NCBI GenBank assembly: GCA_040880235.1
Contig: JBBDIX010000082.1
Coordinates: 1 to 64,000, forward strand
DNA length: 64,000 bases
Origin: JBBDIX01 sp040880235
GTDB lineage: Bacteria; Actinomycetota; Nitriliruptoria; Nitriliruptorales; Nitriliruptoraceae
Direction of reading: 5' to 3'
Shown one piece after another: positions 62,401 through 64,000 of this stretch; positions within the stretch are counted from its first letter, which is position 1; each line of letters opens with the position of its first letter. The translations under genes and the position numbers were made by a program. The notes beneath the pieces were generated by a model. The model searched no databases and was not told the origin of the DNA. It saw only the letters and a program-made list of their open reading frames with translations.

Positions 62401-63716
62401 TGCCGCTGCCTGCGCCCGACGCGACGGTCGGTGAGGGGTCTGGCCCGTTCTCGTCGTTCGCGGGCCGTCGTCGGGGGGACGCGCCGCGCGGAACCACGCG
62501 GATCGCCGCGCTGTGTGAGGAACTCGGCCGGCCTCAGGACGCACTCGACACGATCCACGTCGTGGGCACGGACGGCAAGACCAGCGTGACACGTATGGTG
62601 TCGGCGATCCTGACGGCGCTGGGGATCCGGACCGGGGACACCACCTCGCCGCACCTGTCGCAGGTCGGAGAACGCATCCGCATCGACGGCGTCGAGCTCG
62701 ACGACGCGACGCTCGTGCTGCTGGCCAAGCACGTCGGACACGCGATCGAACGTGTCGAGCCGGCACTCGACCACCCGGTGACCTTCTTCGAGGCGATCAC
62801 CTCCGGGGCCCTGCGCGCATTCGTCGACGCGGGTGTCGAGGTGGCCGTCGTGGAGGCCGGGATCGGCGGCCGAGGTGACGCAACGGCGATCGTCGACGCC
62901 CGCACGTGCGTGCTCACCCCGGTCGGCCTGGACCATCCGCAGCTCGGTGCGACGCGACGCGACGTGACCCACGAGAAGGCGAGCGTGGTTCGTCGTGGGG
63001 GCACACTGGTGGTCGCCCCCCAGGCACTCGAGGTGCTCGACGCGGTCCGCGACGTCGCCCGTGCGCGTGGCGTCCAGGTGTTCGTCGCGGGCGACGACTT
63101 CGGGGTCGTCGATCGAAGGATCGTCGACAGGGGACAGGTCGTGACGCTGTGGGGCCTCGACGGTTGCAACCTGGAGGTGCACCTCGAGGTCCGCGGTGCC
63201 CATCAGGCCGCCAACGCCGCGGTCGCACTCGCCACGGTGCAGGCCCACCTGGGTTTCGACCGGGTCGACCTCCACGCTGTGGCTGCAGGGCTTGCTCGGG
63301 TTCGGGTTCCGGGTCGCGGTGAGGTGATCCAGACCGCGCAGGGCCCCGTCCTGCTCGACGGTGCCCACGACGCGGTGGCAGCTCGTGCGTTGCGTGCGCT
63401 GCTCGACGAGGGGCGTTGCGTCGGACGCGTCGCGGTGGTGATCGGCACGAGCGCAGGACGCAACCCCGTCGAGCTGGCTCGACGGTTCGCCGGGGCCGAC
63501 GTGGGGTTCGTCGCGACCGCGGCCGAGGAGCCGGGTGCCACGCCCGCCCGGGAGATTGCTTCGTCACTGAGCAGGGCCGGCCTCCCGGTCATCGGCGAGG
63601 TTTCGTGGTTCGACGCCGTCGACGTGGCACGACGGTGGTGTGGCCCGCAGGCGCGGATCCTGGTGACCGGATCCCTGCACCTCGTCGGGGCGGTGCGATC
63701 GGCCCTCGTGCGCTGA
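62400..63716 (+). CDS. folC: Folylpolyglutamate/dihydrofolate synthase
   Basis: 438 residues. Mur-ligase-fold enzyme that adds glutamates to folate. P-loop VVGTDGKTSVTRM (a variant of GTNGKGS), TTSPHLSQVGERIRIDG, TFFEAITSGALRAF, VVEAGIGGRGDATAIVD, and a C-terminal domain with VLLDGAHDAVAARALRALL. The Thr in place of the usual Gly in the P-loop is notable. ATG 62400 overlaps the fhs stop. Operon order metF-like, fhs, folC groups the supply of tetrahydrofolate and its one-carbon forms. Confidence 0.93.
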   Translation: MPLPAPDATVGEGSGPFSSFAGRRRGDAPRGTTRIAALCEELGRPQDALDTIHVVGTDGKTSVTRMVSAILTALGIRTGDTTSPHLSQVGERIRIDGVELDDATLVLLAKHVGHAIERVEPALDHPVTFFEAITSGALRAFVDAGVEVAVVEAGIGGRGDATAIVDARTCVLTPVGLDHPQLGATRRDVTHEKASVVRRGGTLVVAPQALEVLDAVRDVARARGVQVFVAGDDFGVVDRRIVDRGQVVTLWGLDGCNLEVHLEVRGAHQAANAAVALATVQAHLGFDRVDLHAVAAGLARVRVPGRGEVIQTAQGPVLLDGAHDAVAARALRALLDEGRCVGRVAVVIGTSAGRNPVELARRFAGADVGFVATAAEEPGATPAREIASSLSRAGLPVIGEVSWFDAVDVARRWCGPQARILVTGSLHLVGAVRSALVR

Positions 63717-63720
63717 CCGC

Positions 63721-63751
63721 AACACGGACCGTGTTCCGGACGCGATACCGT
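63721..63751 (+). promoter_or_regulatory. IclR-gene promoter with palindrome
   Basis: AACACGGACCGTGTT (63721-63735) is a perfect 15-bp palindrome over the expected -35; the -10 is TACCGT (63746-63751). A second pair GTTCC (63732-63736) and GGAAC (63753-63757) brackets the -10. Typical of an autoregulated IclR gene. Confidence 0.6.
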
Positions 63752-63789
63752 GGAACGTGCGCAACAGCCGCGAGCCGGAGGGGCATCCG

Positions 63790-64000
63790 ATGGAGGACGA
63801 CGGTCCCGTCGTGCAGTCGGTCGACCGTGCGGTGACGGTCATGGAGATCCTGGCCCGGGAGGGATGGGCAGGGGTCACCGAGATCGGTCGGGAACTGGGC
63901 ATCCACAAGTCCACGGTGTTTCGCGTGCTCGCGACGCTCGAGCGTCGGGGACTGGTGGAGCAGAACGCCCGTACGCAGAAGTACCGGCTCGGATTCGGGA
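63790..64000 (+). CDS. IclR-family transcriptional regulator, N-terminal part (3' end outside window)
   Basis: First 70 codons. The winged helix-turn-helix is complete: VQSVDRAVTVMEILAREGWAGVTEIGRELGIHKSTVFRVLATLERRGLVEQNARTQKYRLG. The effector-binding domain is beyond the window. ATG 63790 follows CGGAGGGGC. An in-frame GTG at 63757 lies 5 bp after the -10, so near-leaderless use is possible but less likely. No neighbour indicates the ligand. Confidence 0.88.
   Translation, partial: MEDDGPVVQSVDRAVTVMEILAREGWAGVTEIGRELGIHKSTVFRVLATLERRGLVEQNARTQKYRLGFG

Overview
This window looks like chromosomal DNA from a high-GC, deep-branching actinobacterium. Supporting signs are strong G/C preference at third codon positions, frequent GTG starts, TANNNT -10 elements, a perfect LexA box of the actinobacterial/Bacillus type, an Rv1277/Rv1278-like pair and a recC-recB-recD gene order. 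A 180-kDa-class NAD-glutamate dehydrogenase, a pyruvate:ferredoxin oxidoreductase and a PPi-type phosphofructokinase suggest a Nitriliruptoria/Euzebya-like lineage, but that placement is inference. A run of 100 Ns (23962-24061) shows this is a draft scaffold. There is no rRNA, tRNA, CRISPR array, insertion sequence or prophage, and the gene content reads as core chromosome.

Layout. 1-8.2 kb: the end of leuS, degV, comEA-comEC (DNA uptake), a DUF418 membrane protein, a hydroxyacid dehydrogenase, holA and a DUF2007 gene. 8.2-13 kb: the large NAD-GDH on the minus strand. 13.1-17.4 kb: rpsT divergent from lepA, then a DUF1269 gene and hemW. 17.4-20.1 kb: a PEBP protein, a cysteine-containing secreted protein and a PPi-type phosphofructokinase. 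20.06-20.79 kb: the only long gene-free stretch; it is full of hairpins whose polarity points to a minus-strand structured RNA. 20.8-23.1 kb: a P1B-5 metal ATPase with a C-terminal hemerythrin domain. 23.2-38.5 kb: a DNA-repair region, with a LexA-box radical SAM gene broken by the N gap, a small lipoprotein/DoxX operon, and a five-gene run yhaO-yhaN-recC-recB-recD linked by 4-bp overlaps.

38.6-44.1 kb: a gamma-class carbonic anhydrase-like protein, an RNB exoribonuclease, an unknown gene, a coiled-coil membrane protein, a lipoprotein trypsin-like protease and an orphan J-domain protein. 44.2-50.2 kb: the conserved stress/ribosome cluster hrcA-dnaJ-rsmE, phoH-ybeY-CNNM/CBS. 50.3-56.6 kb: nifJ with its dihydroorotate-dehydrogenase-like partner, then cdd-era. 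56.6-57.4 kb: three very small genes around an Xre-like regulator with related DNA sites on both sides. 57.5-63.7 kb: a SerA-like dehydrogenase with a DUF1015 gene, then a one-carbon/folate operon (metF-like, fhs, folC). The window ends inside an IclR regulator with a palindrome in its promoter.

Themes. Central metabolism looks ferredoxin- and PPi-linked (PFOR, PPi-PFK) with tetrahydrofolate-dependent one-carbon chemistry. Double-strand-break processing appears to be organised as one transcription unit. Promoters are unusually easy to read: six carry exactly TAGGGT, and two genes (the 5968 dehydrogenase and holA) look leaderless. The best candidates for something undescribed are the minus-strand RNA at about 20.15-20.62 kb and the small regulator cassette at 56.6-57.4 kb.
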